Position numbers and translations under genes: made by a program
Shown here: positions 9,188 through 16,971 of the stretch, in pieces
Layout of the letters: every line of letters starts with the position of its first letter
Position numbering within the stretch: the first letter of the stretch is position 1
Notes under the pieces: generated by a model
Seen by the model: only the letters and a program-made list of their open reading frames with translations
Told to the model about the DNA's origin: nothing
Databases searched by the model: none
Assembly: GCF_001411805.1 (NCBI RefSeq)
Contig: NZ_CP007212.1
Coordinates: 992,001-1,056,000, forward strand
Source of the DNA: Burkholderia plantarii
GTDB lineage: Bacteria > Pseudomonadota > Gammaproteobacteria > Burkholderiales > Burkholderiaceae
Direction of reading: 5' to 3'
Length of the DNA: 64,000 nt

Positions 9188-9962
9188 ATGACGACTTCGA
9201 ACCCCTCCCTGACGCTGATCGGCGGCCCGACCGTGCTGATCGAATTCGACGGCGTGCGGCTGCCGACCGATCCGACCATCGACCCGCCCGGGCTCTACCG
9301 GGAAACGCCCGTTCGGTTCGCGAAGACCTCGGGGCCGGCCCTGTCGGTCGAGGCGATCGGCGCGCTCGACGCGGTGCTGCTGAGCCACGACCATCATTTC
9401 GACAATCTCGATCACGCGGGCCGCGCGATGCTGCCCGGCGTGCCGGTGGTGCTGGCGACGCAGGCCGGAGCGGGGTGCCTCGGCGGCAATGCGCGCGGCC
9501 TCGCGCCGTTCGAAACCTGCATGCTCGACACGCGGCGGCCGGCGCCTGCTGGTGACCGCCACGCCGGCGCGCCACGGCCCGGTCGGCATCGAGCCTTAGC
9601 CGGGCGACGAGGTCGGCTTCGCGCTCGGCATCGAGCAGCCGGGCGACCTGCGCTACGTGACGGGCGACACCGTCCGGTATCGCGGCACGGCCGAGGTGGC
9701 CGAGCGGTTCGCGCCGCGCGTGGTGGTGCGGCATACCGGCGCCGCGGCGCCGCGCGGGCGCTTTCACATGACGATGGGCAGCGAGGACGCGCTCGAGGCG
9801 GCGAGCGCGTTTCCCGACGCCACGCTGGTCGCGGTCCACAACGAGGGCTGGGTCCATTTGAAGGAGACGCATGCGCAGCTCGAGGGCAGTTTCGCGAAGC
9901 TGGGGGCGGGCGGCCGGCTGACCGCGCTCGAGCGCGGCCGGCCGTTGCGGACCGAGTGGTGA
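9188..9962 (+). pseudogene. Metallo-beta-lactamase-fold hydrolase, broken by a frameshift and a stop codon
   Basis: The first 115 codons encode the N-terminal half of an MBL-fold hydrolase, including the metal-binding motif LSHDHHFDNLD. Near 9530-9540 the homologous frame shifts by one base. In the new frame the sequence continues as RLLVTATPARHGPVGIEP, meets a TAG at 9597-9599, and resumes as PGDEVGFALGIEQPGDLRYVTGDT to the natural stop at 9960-9962. So there are two lesions, about 60 bases apart. A single sequencing error would not explain both. The family includes lactonases and many uncharacterised hydrolases. Confidence 0.85.
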
Positions 9963-9973
9963 GCGCGTGAAGG

Positions 9974-10011
9974 CACGGGTTGCGGCGCGGGCTGGCCCGT
10001 CGCGACCCGTG
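9974..10011. terminator. Possible terminator hairpin between convergent genes
   Basis: CACGGGTTGCG at 9974-9984 pairs with CGCGACCCGTG at 10001-10011 with one wobble pair, and further pairing of GGGC with GCCC inside. It lies between the pseudogene and the convergent decarboxylase gene. No T-run follows on either strand, so its role as a terminator is uncertain. Confidence 0.4.
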
Positions 10012-10030
10012 TGCTTGGCCCGCTACCGTA

Positions 10031-12328
10031 TTACTGCTTCAGGCAGCGCACCCAGTAGTTGCCTTCGTCGTCGACCTCGACGCCTTGCAGCTCCGACTCG
10101 AAGCCGGGGAACAGGCGGCTGAACCGTTCCATCGCGAGCAGGTAGTCGACGATGGCGTGCGCGTCGGGCGCGACGCGTTCGCCGGGCATGATGACCGGGA
10201 TGCCCGGAGGATAGGGCGTGACCATCACGCCGACGGTGCGCCCCACCATGTCGCGCACGCGTACCTTCTCGGTGCCGTCGCTGATGAGCCGCTGGTATGC
10301 CTCGCTCGGCGACATCACGGGCGATGCTTTGGCGGTGCAGGCCGCGTCGGACAACTGCGTCATCTTCAGCTCGCGCTTGGTCCGGTGGATTGCCGCGCAG
10401 AGTTCGCGCAGCGTCATGTCGCGGTAGCGCGGCGCCAGTGCGACGAGCTCGGGCAGCGCCGTGGCGAGGCTCGCGTCGGTGTCGTGCAGCCGCTTGAACT
10501 CGAGCAGCGATTCGATCAGCGTTCCCCACTTGCCCTGCGTCGAGCCGAGCGCATAGAGGATCAGCAGGTTGTAGTCGCCGTTGCGGGCCGGGATCGTGCG
10601 GCGCGTGCCGAGGAAGCGCGAGACGACCGGCGCGGGAATGCCGAAGTCCGTTTCGCGGCCGAGCGCGTCGATGCCGGGGCAGGTGATCGTCACCTTGATC
10701 GGATCGAGCATCGCGTAGCCGTCCTCGATCTCGCCGAAGCCGTGCCACGCCTCGTTGGCGCGCAGCCACCAGCAGGTCGGGTCGCGCTCGAGCGTGGCGT
10801 TGGGCACGTCGAGGAACGGCACGCGCTTGCCGTCCACCTGAACCTCGTCGGGCTGCCAGACGCCGAACCACCAGCCGTGGTCGCCCGACTTCCCGAGCTT
10901 GGCCGCCATCGTCAGCATCGTCTTGCGGAAGTCGACGGCGTCGTTGATCGCGTCGCGCAGCAGCGCCTTGCCCGATTCGCCCTTCATCATCGACGTGGCG
11001 ACGTCGATCGACGCGATGATCGGGTAGAACGGCGAGGTCGTGCCGTGCATCATGAACGACTGGTTGAACACGTCGTGGTCGATCGGCGCGCGTTCGCTGT
11101 TGCGGATGTGGATCATCGAGGCCGACGAGAACGCCGCGAGCATCTTGTGCGTGGACTGCACCGCGATCAGCGTCGGCCGCTCGGGCAGGTCTTCCGGCAC
11201 GCCCATCGCGTAGCGGCCCGCATAGAGCGGATGGAATTTCGCATAGGCATACCAGGCCTCGTCGAACTTGATGCGCGGCACCGCCCCTGCCAGCTGGCGC
11301 GTGATGCGGTCGACGTCGTAGATCAGGCCGTCGTAGGTGGAATTGGTCACCACCGCGTAGACCGGTGCCTTGCCGCGCGCGCCCTCATGCATCGGGCTCG
11401 TCGCGATCTCGTCGCGGATCGCCGCCGCCTCGAACTGTTCGGGCGGGATCAGCCCGATCAGCCCGTACCCGTTGCGGGCCGGCTTGAAATAGATCGGCCG
11501 CGCGCCCGTGATGGTGAGCTCGTGGTTCACCGACTTGTGGCAGTTGCGGTCCACCAGCACCATCTCGCCGGGCCGCAGCATCGCGTGGCCGACGATCTGG
11601 TTCGACTGCGAGGAGCCGCCGACCACGTAGTAGGTGGCGTCGGCGCCGAAGGTGCGGGCCGCCTCGCGTTCGGATTGGCCGGGCACACCGCGATGTTCGA
11701 GCCAGTTGCCGAGGTCGGGCGTCGCGATGCCGATGTCGGCGCGCATGATGTTCTCGCCGAAGAAGCGCAGGAACTCGCGGCCGACCGGATGCTTGAGGTA
11801 GGCCACGCCGCCCTGGTGGCCGGGGCAGTCCCAGTAGTAGGGGCGATCCTCGGCATAGGACTTGAGCGCCTTGAAATACGGCGGCAGCAGCGAATCCATG
11901 TATTGCTTCACGGCGAAATCGACGCGGCCGGCGATGAAGGTCGAGGTGTCCTGGCCCAGGTGGACGTATTCGCGCACCTCGCCGAGGATGCCGATCGGCA
12001 GGTCGGTCATCACGGCGCGTTCCGCCGCGAGGATGATCGGCACGCCGGTGTTGTGGCGCCGGATCTCCTCGATCATCGAAATGTAGTGCAGGCCGTCCTG
12101 CTCGTCGCCGCAGAGATCGGCATCGATCACGATGCAGCCGAGCGTGCTTTCCGCTTCCTTCGTCAGCAGGCCCGGTTTCAGCGTCGTTTCGTGCAGGATC
12201 GAGTAGCCGTAGCTGTCTTTCAGCAGCTGGCCGATCTTGCGGACCTCCTCGGCGCCGGGCTTGCTCATCGATTCCTTGTCGAAGCCGATGACGAGGATGG
12301 GAAAGTGCGTGTTGTCACGATGGTTCAT
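10031..12328 (-). CDS. adiA: PLP-dependent basic amino acid decarboxylase (arginine decarboxylase AdiA type)
   Basis: This 765-residue protein follows the inducible Arg/Lys/Orn decarboxylase layout. It has an N-terminal response-regulator-like wing domain (1-130), the large PLP domain with the Schiff-base lysine in STHKML and the upstream HQGG and FDEAWY motifs, and the C-terminal domain ending in WVRCLKQ. Overall length and many segments match E. coli AdiA (APGHQGGVG, PYPPGIP, FPGFE). It would consume a proton while converting arginine to agmatine, or lysine or ornithine to the diamine. It lies 99 bases downstream of a matching antiporter gene, so the pair forms an acid-resistance or polyamine-export module. 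The arginine assignment rests on resemblance only. Confidence 0.85.
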   Translation of the reverse strand: MNHRDNTHFPILVIGFDKESMSKPGAEEVRKIGQLLKDSYGYSILHETTLKPGLLTKEAESTLGCIVIDADLCGDEQDGLHYISMIEEIRRHNTGVPIILAAERAVMTDLPIGILGEVREYVHLGQDTSTFIAGRVDFAVKQYMDSLLPPYFKALKSYAEDRPYYWDCPGHQGGVAYLKHPVGREFLRFFGENIMRADIGIATPDLGNWLEHRGVPGQSEREAARTFGADATYYVVGGSSQSNQIVGHAMLRPGEMVLVDRNCHKSVNHELTITGARPIYFKPARNGYGLIGLIPPEQFEAAAIRDEIATSPMHEGARGKAPVYAVVTNSTYDGLIYDVDRITRQLAGAVPRIKFDEAWYAYAKFHPLYAGRYAMGVPEDLPERPTLIAVQSTHKMLAAFSSASMIHIRNSERAPIDHDVFNQSFMMHGTTSPFYPIIASIDVATSMMKGESGKALLRDAINDAVDFRKTMLTMAAKLGKSGDHGWWFGVWQPDEVQVDGKRVPFLDVPNATLERDPTCWWLRANEAWHGFGEIEDGYAMLDPIKVTITCPGIDALGRETDFGIPAPVVSRFLGTRRTIPARNGDYNLLILYALGSTQGKWGTLIESLLEFKRLHDTDASLATALPELVALAPRYRDMTLRELCAAIHRTKRELKMTQLSDAACTAKASPVMSPSEAYQRLISDGTEKVRVRDMVGRTVGVMVTPYPPGIPVIMPGERVAPDAHAIVDYLLAMERFSRLFPGFESELQGVEVDDEGNYWVRCLKQ

Positions 12329-12417
12329 GAGATTTCTCCGAAGGAAGTTGCCATGGCCTTGCCAGAATGGTTCGCATTCCTTAAAAAATGAATCCGGATG
12401 CGGGCCGGTTGGCCCGC
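12315..12417 (-). promoter_or_regulatory. adiC-adiA leader with hairpin and possible overlapping 20-codon upstream frame
   Basis: Downstream of adiC the arms GCGGGCC (12400-12406) and GGCCCGC (12411-12417) form a 7-bp hairpin with loop GGTT on the plus strand. On the transcribed strand a run of six T follows 14 bases later. A 20-codon frame then starts at 12377 and ends at 12315, overlapping the adiA start by 14 bases in another frame. adiA itself has GGAG about 6 bases before its ATG. The hairpin may reduce read-through; the short frame may be chance. Confidence 0.3.
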
Positions 12418-12427
12418 GTGTGACGCG

Positions 12428-13750
12428 TCAGGCGCGGGCGGCCTTGTTGCGGACCACGAGCGAGTAGAGCGGGATCGTTACCATGATCAGCGCGGTGCCC
12501 CAGAAAATCGACCGGGAGCCCGAGCCGAGCAGCGCGAAGATGCTGTAGACCACGCCGATCAGGGCCAGCACGGCGTAGAGCTTGAAGGTCGGGCCGATGT
12601 TCATCTTCTTCGAGGCCATGATGATGGGCAGTGCCACCACCGCGTACATGTAGGGCAGCAGCGAGGCGAACACCGACATCAGGATGATCACCTGGAACTG
12701 CGCGGCCAGATCGGGGGAGGCCGTCAGCAGCAGCACGCCCGACATCAGCACGCCGGTGACGACGAGCCCCTTGACCGTCACGTCGTTGCGGTTGGTGTCG
12801 GCGAAGAAGCGCGGGAACAGGCCCCGTTCGGCACCCGAGCGGGCCGATTCGCTCTGCAGGATCAGCCAGCCCGAAATCGAGCCGAGGCAGGCGATGATGC
12901 TGAGCGCGGAGACGATTTCGCCGGCGCGCGGACCGAACATGTAGCGTGCCGAATCGGCGAACGGCGCGGCCGACTTGATCAGCACTTCATGCGGGACGAT
13001 CCCCATGATGACCGTGCAGCTCGCCACGTAGCAGACCGCCGCGATCAGCAGGCCGATGACGGTGGCGCGTGGCACCGTGTACTCGGGGCGTTCGACCTGG
13101 CCGGTCGACACCACGGCGGATTCGACGCCGAGAAACCCCCAGAGCGCGATCGAGGCCGCCGTGATGATCGCCGTGCCGCTGCCGTGGGGCGTGCCGTTGT
13201 AGACCTCCGTGAAGGTGTGGGGGTTGAACCAGCCCCAGCCGCCGAGCCCGATGCCGAGCACGACGATCAGCATGCAGGAGGCGGTGAAAGATTGCGCCCG
13301 CCCGGCCACCTTGGCGCCGAAACAGGACAGGCCGATGAACGCCCACAGAATGACGATGGCCGTCACGCTGCCGATCATCGGGTCCTTCATCTGCGGAAAA
13401 AAGTAGCTCAGGTAGCCGACGCCCGCCACCAGCAGCGCGACGTTGCCGACCCAGGCGCTGATCCAGTAGCAGAACGTGGACTGGAAGCCGATGAACGGCC
13501 CGAACGCGTCGCCGGCGTAAGCCACGATACCGCCCGCGCGCTGCTGGACCAGGTTGGTCTTGGCGAACACCAGCGCGAGCGCCATGACCCCGACGATCGT
13601 CAGCGCCCATCCCCACATCGAGATGTAGCCGACGTTGGCGAGGTTGGTGGGGAGGAGGAACACCCCGGAGCCCATCATGTTCGAGGCGGTGACGAGCGTC
13701 AGCGCGACGAGCCCCATCTTTTTGGTCGACATGACCTGTGCATTTCCCAT
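12428..13750 (-). CDS. adiC: APC-superfamily basic amino acid/polyamine antiporter (AdiC/PotE/CadB type)
   Basis: This 440-residue inner-membrane protein has about 12 hydrophobic segments and the APC signature near the N-terminus (NMMGSGVFLLPTNLA), together with WGFLGVESAVVSTG in the middle, both shared with AdiC, CadB and PotE. It would exchange external arginine (or lysine or ornithine) for the amine made by the adjacent decarboxylase. The start at 13750 has GGAG six bases upstream. In-frame ATGs at 13762 and 13732 are alternatives. It is the first gene of the adiC-adiA pair, and a GntR-like operator lies 40 bases upstream. Confidence 0.87.
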   Translation of the reverse strand: MGNAQVMSTKKMGLVALTLVTASNMMGSGVFLLPTNLANVGYISMWGWALTIVGVMALALVFAKTNLVQQRAGGIVAYAGDAFGPFIGFQSTFCYWISAWVGNVALLVAGVGYLSYFFPQMKDPMIGSVTAIVILWAFIGLSCFGAKVAGRAQSFTASCMLIVVLGIGLGGWGWFNPHTFTEVYNGTPHGSGTAIITAASIALWGFLGVESAVVSTGQVERPEYTVPRATVIGLLIAAVCYVASCTVIMGIVPHEVLIKSAAPFADSARYMFGPRAGEIVSALSIIACLGSISGWLILQSESARSGAERGLFPRFFADTNRNDVTVKGLVVTGVLMSGVLLLTASPDLAAQFQVIILMSVFASLLPYMYAVVALPIIMASKKMNIGPTFKLYAVLALIGVVYSIFALLGSGSRSIFWGTALIMVTIPLYSLVVRNKAARA

Positions 13751-13779
13751 TTTCCGCTCCATGAAAGTGAAGGACGCGC

Positions 13780-13809
13780 TTCACTATAAAGCTTGTATAG
13801 ACAAGTGAA
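13780..13809. promoter_or_regulatory. Operator-like inverted repeat and -10 element upstream of adiC
   Basis: CTTGT-ATAG-ACAAG at 13792-13805 is a perfect inverted repeat that fits the FadR-class GntR pattern (TNGT, short spacer, ACNA). It is nested between TTCACT (13780-13785) and AGTGAA (13804-13809). On the adiC strand a -10-like TATAGT lies at 13783-13788, so a bound repressor would cover the promoter. No GntR gene is visible nearby. Confidence 0.5.
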
Positions 13810-14035
13810 AGGGCGGGACCGATGGTTGATTGGCGCAGCAATTGACGTCAATCAGGGTAATTGTTCGACTATTTCGCGATAGCGTGCGGCAGTCATCGCC
13901 GTGTCTTTTTTCTTCGTGTGGCGGAACGATTTGGGCCGCGCGCTTCGCATCGGCGTACATCGTTTCCGCCCGTGCCGGACGCTGATGCGCTGCCCCCTTA
14001 CGCTTTTCGTGCTCTCACTTTCATCGGGGTTTGAC

Positions 14036-14956
14036 ATGTCCCTTGCGATCGGCAATGTGAACGGCAGCGACGGTATCGACACGCTCGGCGCCGCCAATTC
14101 GGCCCAGAGCCAGTTGATCCAGTTGCTGCAGCAGATCGAGAATGCGATTCATCAACTGCTGGCCCAGATGAGTTCCGACGACAACAACAAGATCGGCGGC
14201 GGCCCGTCCGGCGCCGGTGGCGGTGGTGGCGGCATGGGCGGCGGGTTCCCGCAGCTGGCCGCGCAACCGGCGGGCGCCAGCGCCGGCACGCCCGCCGCGG
14301 GATCGCCCGCCGCGGGATCCCCGGCGGGCGCGACGCCGAATGCCTCGACGCTGGCTGTCACGTCGCCCGCGGGCGCAACGCCGGGGGCGACGACCGACTC
14401 GTCCGCCGCGTCGGGTGCCGCCGGCCTCAGCAACAACGCGGGCGGCGTGGCGCAGGCCGCCGCGACGAATGGCGTCAGCCCCAATTCGGTCAAGGTCGTG
14501 AACACCGGCACTGGCGACGACAAGACGTTCAACGTAACCAACAACACGAACCGCGAGCAGTCGTTCACGTACTCGGTGCAGGGGCAGAACAAGGGGACGA
14601 TCACGCTGGAGCCGGGGCAGACCGGTTCGTTCACGGCTGGCTCGGGTGACATCGGGGTGCGGATCTCGCCGTCGGACGCGAGCGGCAACACGCACCCGGA
14701 CGAGGTGCTGTACGAGGACGGCGGCGCCGACAACGGCCAGGCGTCGGGCGCGGGCAACCCCGACATCAGCAAGGTCGACGGCAACAAGGATTTCGGCGGC
14801 CAGGCGACCAACATGACGGTCACGATGTCGGATGGCCGCACGGCCGGCGACGGCGACGCGATCCATGCCTACCAGTACTCGACCGACGACGCGGCCTCGA
14901 TGGGCCTGGCCGGCGACCCGAGCAAGACGGCGAATATCGTGCTGTCGGACGCGTAA
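14036..14956 (+). CDS. Glycine/alanine-rich, harpin-like putative secreted protein
   Basis: This 306-residue, Cys-free protein has no Sec signal peptide. The N-terminus (MSLAIGNVNGSDG) is followed by an amphipathic Gln/Leu helix (SQLIQLLQQIENAIHQLL, about 22-39), a run of Gly (GGGGGGMGGG), and then a low-complexity linker with repeated AAGSP and SPAGATP units (about 85-135). The last 150 residues look like a beta-rich domain (NNTNREQSFTY, GTITLEPGQTGSF). Harpins of plant pathogens, which leave by the type III system, share the lack of Cys, the Gly richness and the Gln/Leu helices, and PopA of Ralstonia also starts MSVGN. That is resemblance of composition, not demonstrated homology. I found no TTCG-N16-TTCG hrp box upstream. 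The ATG at 14036 is preceded by GGGG. Confidence 0.55.
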   Translation: MSLAIGNVNGSDGIDTLGAANSAQSQLIQLLQQIENAIHQLLAQMSSDDNNKIGGGPSGAGGGGGGMGGGFPQLAAQPAGASAGTPAAGSPAAGSPAGATPNASTLAVTSPAGATPGATTDSSAASGAAGLSNNAGGVAQAAATNGVSPNSVKVVNTGTGDDKTFNVTNNTNREQSFTYSVQGQNKGTITLEPGQTGSFTAGSGDIGVRISPSDASGNTHPDEVLYEDGGADNGQASGAGNPDISKVDGNKDFGGQATNMTVTMSDGRTAGDGDAIHAYQYSTDDAASMGLAGDPSKTANIVLSDA

Positions 14957-14974
14957 GCGTTTTCGGCCACCAGC

Positions 14975-15004
14975 AACCCCGCGCGGCGAACCCGGCGGGG
15001 TTTT
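14975..15004 (+). terminator. Rho-independent terminator after the harpin-like gene
   Basis: AACCCCGC at 14975-14982 pairs with GCGGGGTT at 14995-15002 and runs into four T. It lies 19 bases after the stop codon. Confidence 0.75.
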
Positions 15005-15245
15005 GCTCTTCCGGGCATCGGGGATCATCCGGCGCCGGGGCACCTCGTGCGCGGCGTGCGGCGCGGCCGGAATCGGGCTGCGGCGATAGTGTAAAGTTGC
15101 GTGCGCCGAGCCCGGCCCGCGCTGGCTGCGGGCATCCCGTCCCGGTCGCCGGACCTTCCGGGCGGTTGCCGGGGCGGCACGACCACGAGGAAATCCCCAT
15201 GTACGAGAAAGGCACCGCGACGGCAGCGCGCGGCGGCGCCGCATC

Positions 15246-15647
15246 ATGATCCGCTACACGCTTGATCTGGCCGAGGTCGAGCTGTCGGCGATGCGCGCGC
15301 AGGGCGCGGGCGGCCAGAACGTCAACAAGGTGTCGAGTGCGATCCATTTGCGCTTCGATATCCGCGCGTCGTCCTTGCCCGAGGTGCTGAAAGAGCGCCT
15401 GCTCGCGCTGTCCGATCAGCGGATCACGCGCGAGGGCGTCGTCGTGCTCAAGTCGCAGGAATACCGGACCCAGGAGCAGAACCGCGTGGCGGCGCTGGCG
15501 CGGCTCGACGCGCTGATCGCGAGCGTCGCCGTGGTGCGGCGCGCGCGCGTGGCGACGCGCCCCACGCGCGCCTCGAAGGAGCGCCGGCTCGACGCGAAGA
15601 ACCGGCGCGGGGCGATCAAGGCGGGCAGGGGGAAGGTCGGCGAATGA
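15246..15647 (+). CDS. arfB: Alternative ribosome-rescue peptidyl-tRNA hydrolase ArfB
   Basis: This 133-residue release-factor-like protein has the catalytic GGQ at 22-24 ([15 protein letters not shown]) and a long basic C-terminal tail ([29 protein letters not shown]). The tail enters the mRNA channel of stalled ribosomes in the E. coli protein YaeJ. It hydrolyses peptidyl-tRNA on ribosomes with no mRNA in the A site, as a backup to trans-translation. The tmRNA gene is only 1 kb away on the other strand. Length and motif agree fully with the family. Confidence 0.94.
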   Translation: MIRYTLDLAEVELSAMRAQGAGGQNVNKVSSAIHLRFDIRASSLPEVLKERLLALSDQRITREGVVVLKSQEYRTQEQNRVAALARLDALIASVAVVRRARVATRPTRASKERRLDAKNRRGAIKAGRGKVGE

Positions 15648-15826
15648 CGCGAAGGGCGCGCTGGCGGCACCTTGTGAAGTCCGTGCGGCCGCCGGCCATT
15701 CGTTGAGCCGACTTTCATGCGCGTTGCCGTGGATCGCCGGTGCAGCGGGACGAGATCGGCCGATCGACAGACGGCCGCCAATCCGTGACAATACGCCCCC
15801 TCTCGCGTCAGCCCGGCACAGGCCAG

Positions 15827-16444
15827 ATGAAACTCGACAAGTGGATCCTCGCGGTATTGTTCGGCTGCGTCATGCGGGGCGCCTCGGCGGCCGGCTACGA
15901 TTTCTCGCTCGCCGCCTCGCAGGCGTGCCCCGGTCTCGATCGTTTCACGCCGACGCACAACGTCGGCGAGGTCATGACGGAGGTCCGTGCGATGCCGCAC
16001 GACTTCGAGGACGCCAATCCCGCCAACAAGAGCGTTTGCACGCCTCACTACGGCAGCTACCTGCAGATGTCGCGTTCCGGCCCGAGCTGTCGCATCTTCG
16101 ATAACGAGGCGATCGGCGTGGTGTTGTTCGGGATGGAGGATTCGCAGGCGAAGAGCCTGCTGAGCAACGGCGCGCTGCTGTATTTCCTGGCCGATGCCGA
16201 TGACGCGCGTGAGCGGGCGGCCCGCCGCCTGCGCGCCGATGGCTTCGTGCGCGTGGCGAATGCGGAGTATCCGGGCCTGCTGGGGCGCTCGCTCGCGACC
16301 GACGAGCAACTCGACATCTATCGCAGGGGCGAACTGCTCGTCACGCTGAATCGCGACATCAGGCAGCATCGCTTTTCGGCGATGATCTCGGATCGCGCGA
16401 TGCTGAAGATCGTGAATCGCGACGAGACGAATTGCGCGAAGTGA
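15827..16444 (+). CDS. Exported protein of unknown function with four cysteines
   Basis: I do not recognise this 205-residue protein. It begins with a Sec-type signal peptide (MKLDKWILAVLFG, likely cut after MRGASA). The mature part holds four cysteines (in QACPG, SVCTP, SCRIF and NCAK), enough for two disulfides in the periplasm. No membrane segment or known motif is visible. An in-frame extension to 15740 has no signal-like character, so I start at 15827. It is a single gene between arfB and the convergent tmRNA gene. Confidence 0.65.
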   Translation: MKLDKWILAVLFGCVMRGASAAGYDFSLAASQACPGLDRFTPTHNVGEVMTEVRAMPHDFEDANPANKSVCTPHYGSYLQMSRSGPSCRIFDNEAIGVVLFGMEDSQAKSLLSNGALLYFLADADDARERAARRLRADGFVRVANAEYPGLLGRSLATDEQLDIYRRGELLVTLNRDIRQHRFSAMISDRAMLKIVNRDETNCAK

Positions 16445-16514
16445 TGGCAGCCGCGCAGGCCGGGCGGTGGTCCGGCTCCCCGCGTTCGACAACGCTGCGT
16501 TCGTGGCGCCGACA

Positions 16515-16550
16515 ACAAAAAACCCGCGGGGCTTTGCGCCGTCGCGGGTT
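16515..16550 (-). terminator. Terminator of the tmRNA gene
   Basis: AACCCGCG (16521-16528) and CGCGGGTT (16543-16550) form an 8-bp stem. On the minus strand it is followed by TTTTTTGTTG, which suits transcription ending after ssrA. Confidence 0.8.
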
Positions 16551-16584
16551 TCCTGTTGATGCCGGTACAGCCTCGGGTGTTGGG

Positions 16585-16954
16585 TGGTGGAGACGGCGGG
16601 AATCGAACCCGCGTCCAGAAGCGGTCCACGACCAGTTCTACATGTTTAGTTCAGTCTTTTGATTTAACCGCCACGTCGCGGACGAACACGCTGCGGGACG
16701 GCGATCCGCTAGGTTTTCGACCCTGCCGTCGCGGCGCCGGCAGGGCTTAACTGACGTATATGACCTCTGGCGGTATTGCTACCGGTCTTGCGACACTAGC
16801 CCGTCAGTGAACTAGGCAGAGGACGGCGGCCGTTAGGCTGCCAGTGCGAACGTATCGTCGTTTGCAGTTACGTTTTTCCCATTGATTAACGAGGTGACGG
16901 GTCCTCGACATGCCCTAGCCGCTTCGCAACCCCTGTCGAAACCAGGTCGCCCCC
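16585..16954 (-). ncRNA. ssrA: Transfer-messenger RNA (tmRNA)
   Basis: The 370-nt gene has a tRNA-like 5' end (GGGGGCGACCTGGTTTCGAC) and a 3' end with the T-arm TTCGATTCCCGCCG and a genomic CCA. The acceptor stem GGGGGCG pairs with CGTCTCC with two wobbles. The resume codon starts the tag frame GCA AAC GAC GAT ACG TTC GCA CTG GCA GCC TAA at 16865-16833 and gives ANDDTFALAA, the tag known for Burkholderia. tmRNA rescues ribosomes stalled on broken mRNAs and marks the nascent peptide for proteolysis. Confidence 0.97.
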
Positions 16955-16965
16955 ACGGACCTGAC

Positions 16966-16971
16966 ATTATA
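16966..16971 (-). promoter_or_regulatory. Probable -10 element of ssrA overlapping the gph stop codon
   Basis: TATAAT on the minus strand ends 11 bases before the mature tmRNA 5' end and includes the TAA stop of gph. The -35 region (around 16988-16994) is weak. A promoter inside the 3' end of gph would let tmRNA be made independently. Confidence 0.6.

Noticed and set aside
13864-14009. Several TTCG motifs upstream of the harpin-like gene, checked as a possible hrp box (TTCG-N16-TTCG) or PIP box
   Set aside because: The TTCG starts at 13864, 13873, 13913, 13944 and 14006 do not give the 20-base spacing.
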